Origin: Streptomyces silvae
GTDB taxonomy: Bacteria > Actinomycetota > Actinomycetes > Streptomycetales > Streptomycetaceae
DNA length: 43,921 nucleotides
Assembly: GCF_016745505.1 (NCBI RefSeq)
Contig: NZ_JAERUC010000072.1
Location: 1-43,921, forward strand
Direction: 5' to 3'
A model generated the notes under the pieces. It was not told the DNA's origin and made no database searches. It saw only the letters and a program-made list of their open reading frames with translations. The translations under genes were made by a program, and so were the position numbers. Below are positions 43,392-43,921 of the stretch, piece after piece (positions within the stretch are counted from its first letter, which is position 1; each line of letters begins with the position of its first letter).

Positions 43392-43411
43392 ATTTCGGGA
43401 AGTGACGAAAT
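43392..43411. promoter_or_regulatory. ArsR-type operator ATTTCG-N8-CGAAAT
   Basis: A 6-bp inverted repeat with an 8-bp spacer, 16 nt before the GTG of the ArsR gene at 43427 and 30 nt before the arsO ATG. Likely repressed by the 43427 product in both directions. Confidence 0.6.
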
Positions 43412-43426
43412 GTTGGGCAGGAAGCT

Positions 43427-43753
43427 GTGACAGAAGACGGCGTTGGTACACACCCGCTGGAACCGGCGACGGCCGACTTTCTCAAGGCCCTGGCCAGCGA
43501 AACCCGCCAGAAGGTACTGCAGCAGTTCACCGGCGGCATCGAGCTGACGGTCAGCGAGGTCGCCGAGCGCTGCGCACTGAAGCCCTCAACCGCCTCGGAG
43601 CATCTGAGCCTGCTGCGCCGCGGCGGCCTGGTGATCTCCCGCAAGGACGGCAAGCAGGTCTACTACCGGGCCGACGGTGCCACGATGGCCCAGCGCCTCT
43701 CCGCGCTCCAGGCGTACCTGGCGAACTGCTGCCCTCCCGACTGCGCTACTTGA
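43427..43753 (+). CDS. ArsR-family repressor with C-terminal Cys cluster
   Basis: A 108-residue winged-helix protein. FLKALASETRQKVLQQFTGG, then VSEVAERCALKPSTASEHLS (HTH) and QVYYRADG (wing). The C-terminus CCPPDC offers three Cys for As(III) or another thiophilic metal, a site unlike that of the arsR at 40823. It diverges from arsO over a palindromic operator and probably controls it. Confidence 0.88.
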   Translation: MTEDGVGTHPLEPATADFLKALASETRQKVLQQFTGGIELTVSEVAERCALKPSTASEHLSLLRRGGLVISRKDGKQVYYRADGATMAQRLSALQAYLANCCPPDCAT

Positions 43754-43775
43754 CCCGCAGGGGCGAGCGGGCAGG

Positions 43776-43921
43776 TCAGCTGCGCAGGTCAAGCATGGCG
43801 GCCATGGCCGCCACGACGGACGGGGCTACCTGGTAGTAGACCCAGGTCCCGCGTCGCTCCGAGGTAAGCAGGCCAGCCTCGCGCAGCTTCTTCAGGTGAT
43901 GGGAGACCGTCGGCTGGGAGA
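43776..43921 (-). CDS. ArsR-family regulator, cut by the window edge
   Basis: Only the C-terminal 48 codons are in view: SQPTVSHHLKKLREAGLLTS (recognition helix), RRGTWVYYQVAP (wing), and AAMLDLRS before TGA at 43776-43778. It is the third ArsR-type regulator of the cluster and converges with the one at 43427. It probably begins a further ars unit outside the window. Confidence 0.85.
   Translation of the reverse strand, partial: SQPTVSHHLKKLREAGLLTSERRGTWVYYQVAPSVVAAMAAMLDLRS

Noticed and set aside
1..43921. CRISPR arrays, rRNA genes and plasmid replication genes
   Set aside because: No regularly spaced repeats, rRNA sequence or Rep-like protein were seen anywhere in the window.

Overview
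The window is high-GC actinobacterial DNA. GTG starts are common, operons overlap by 4 nt (ATGA/GTGA), and the left-end regulators, the ACR3-type ars genes and a TPR-regulator tail are all Streptomyces-like. I read it as Streptomyces or a close relative, from gene content and style rather than a database match.

Layout. (1) Positions 1-7500 are an accessory zone: small regulators, decayed MFS, GNAT and IS630 remnants, an intact IS256-family element with a HEAT-like passenger gene, and an HTH protein fused to a glycine-zipper membrane region. (2) Positions 7870-32968 hold an apparently complete 7-deazaguanine-in-DNA (Dpd) system in three transcription units. queC-queE-queD-folE2 (minus) makes preQ0. 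A divergent plus-strand unit, dpdC-dpdB-dpdA-dpdB2, should insert the base into DNA and convert it. A 17.7-kb minus-strand operon, dpdE-F-G-H-I-J-K-D, with every junction overlapping, is the restriction arm. No queF is present, which fits preQ0 being used for DNA. (3) Positions 33380-34900 are mobile-element debris, including a dead IS110 recombinase with its upstream hairpin. (4) Positions 35292-37690 hold a coupled pair: a tyrosine-recombinase-fold protein lacking recognisable catalytic residues, and a DDE-transposase-like protein. (5) tRNA-Arg(CCU) lies at 37850-37922. (6) Positions 38141-43921 hold a NUDIX gene, SDR and TPR-regulator fragments, and an arsenic-resistance cluster: trxB (disrupted), arsC, arsR, acr3, an ArsO-like flavoprotein and two more ArsR-type regulators.

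Main hypothesis. Positions 144-37858 look like one genomic island inserted into the 5' end of tRNA-Arg(CCU). The left edge has a tRNA-type -10 (TACACT), a short leader and the first 9 nt of the tRNA, and then diverges. The right edge has the same 9 nt in the intact tRNA. A copy of the 16-nt promoter block lies about 110 nt upstream of the intact gene. Joining the two ends in silico closes a left-edge ORF that otherwise has no stop in the window. The paired genes beside the right edge are the obvious candidates for the mobility machinery, and the Dpd system is the main cargo.

Gene names rest on motifs and gene order read by eye; no searches were run.
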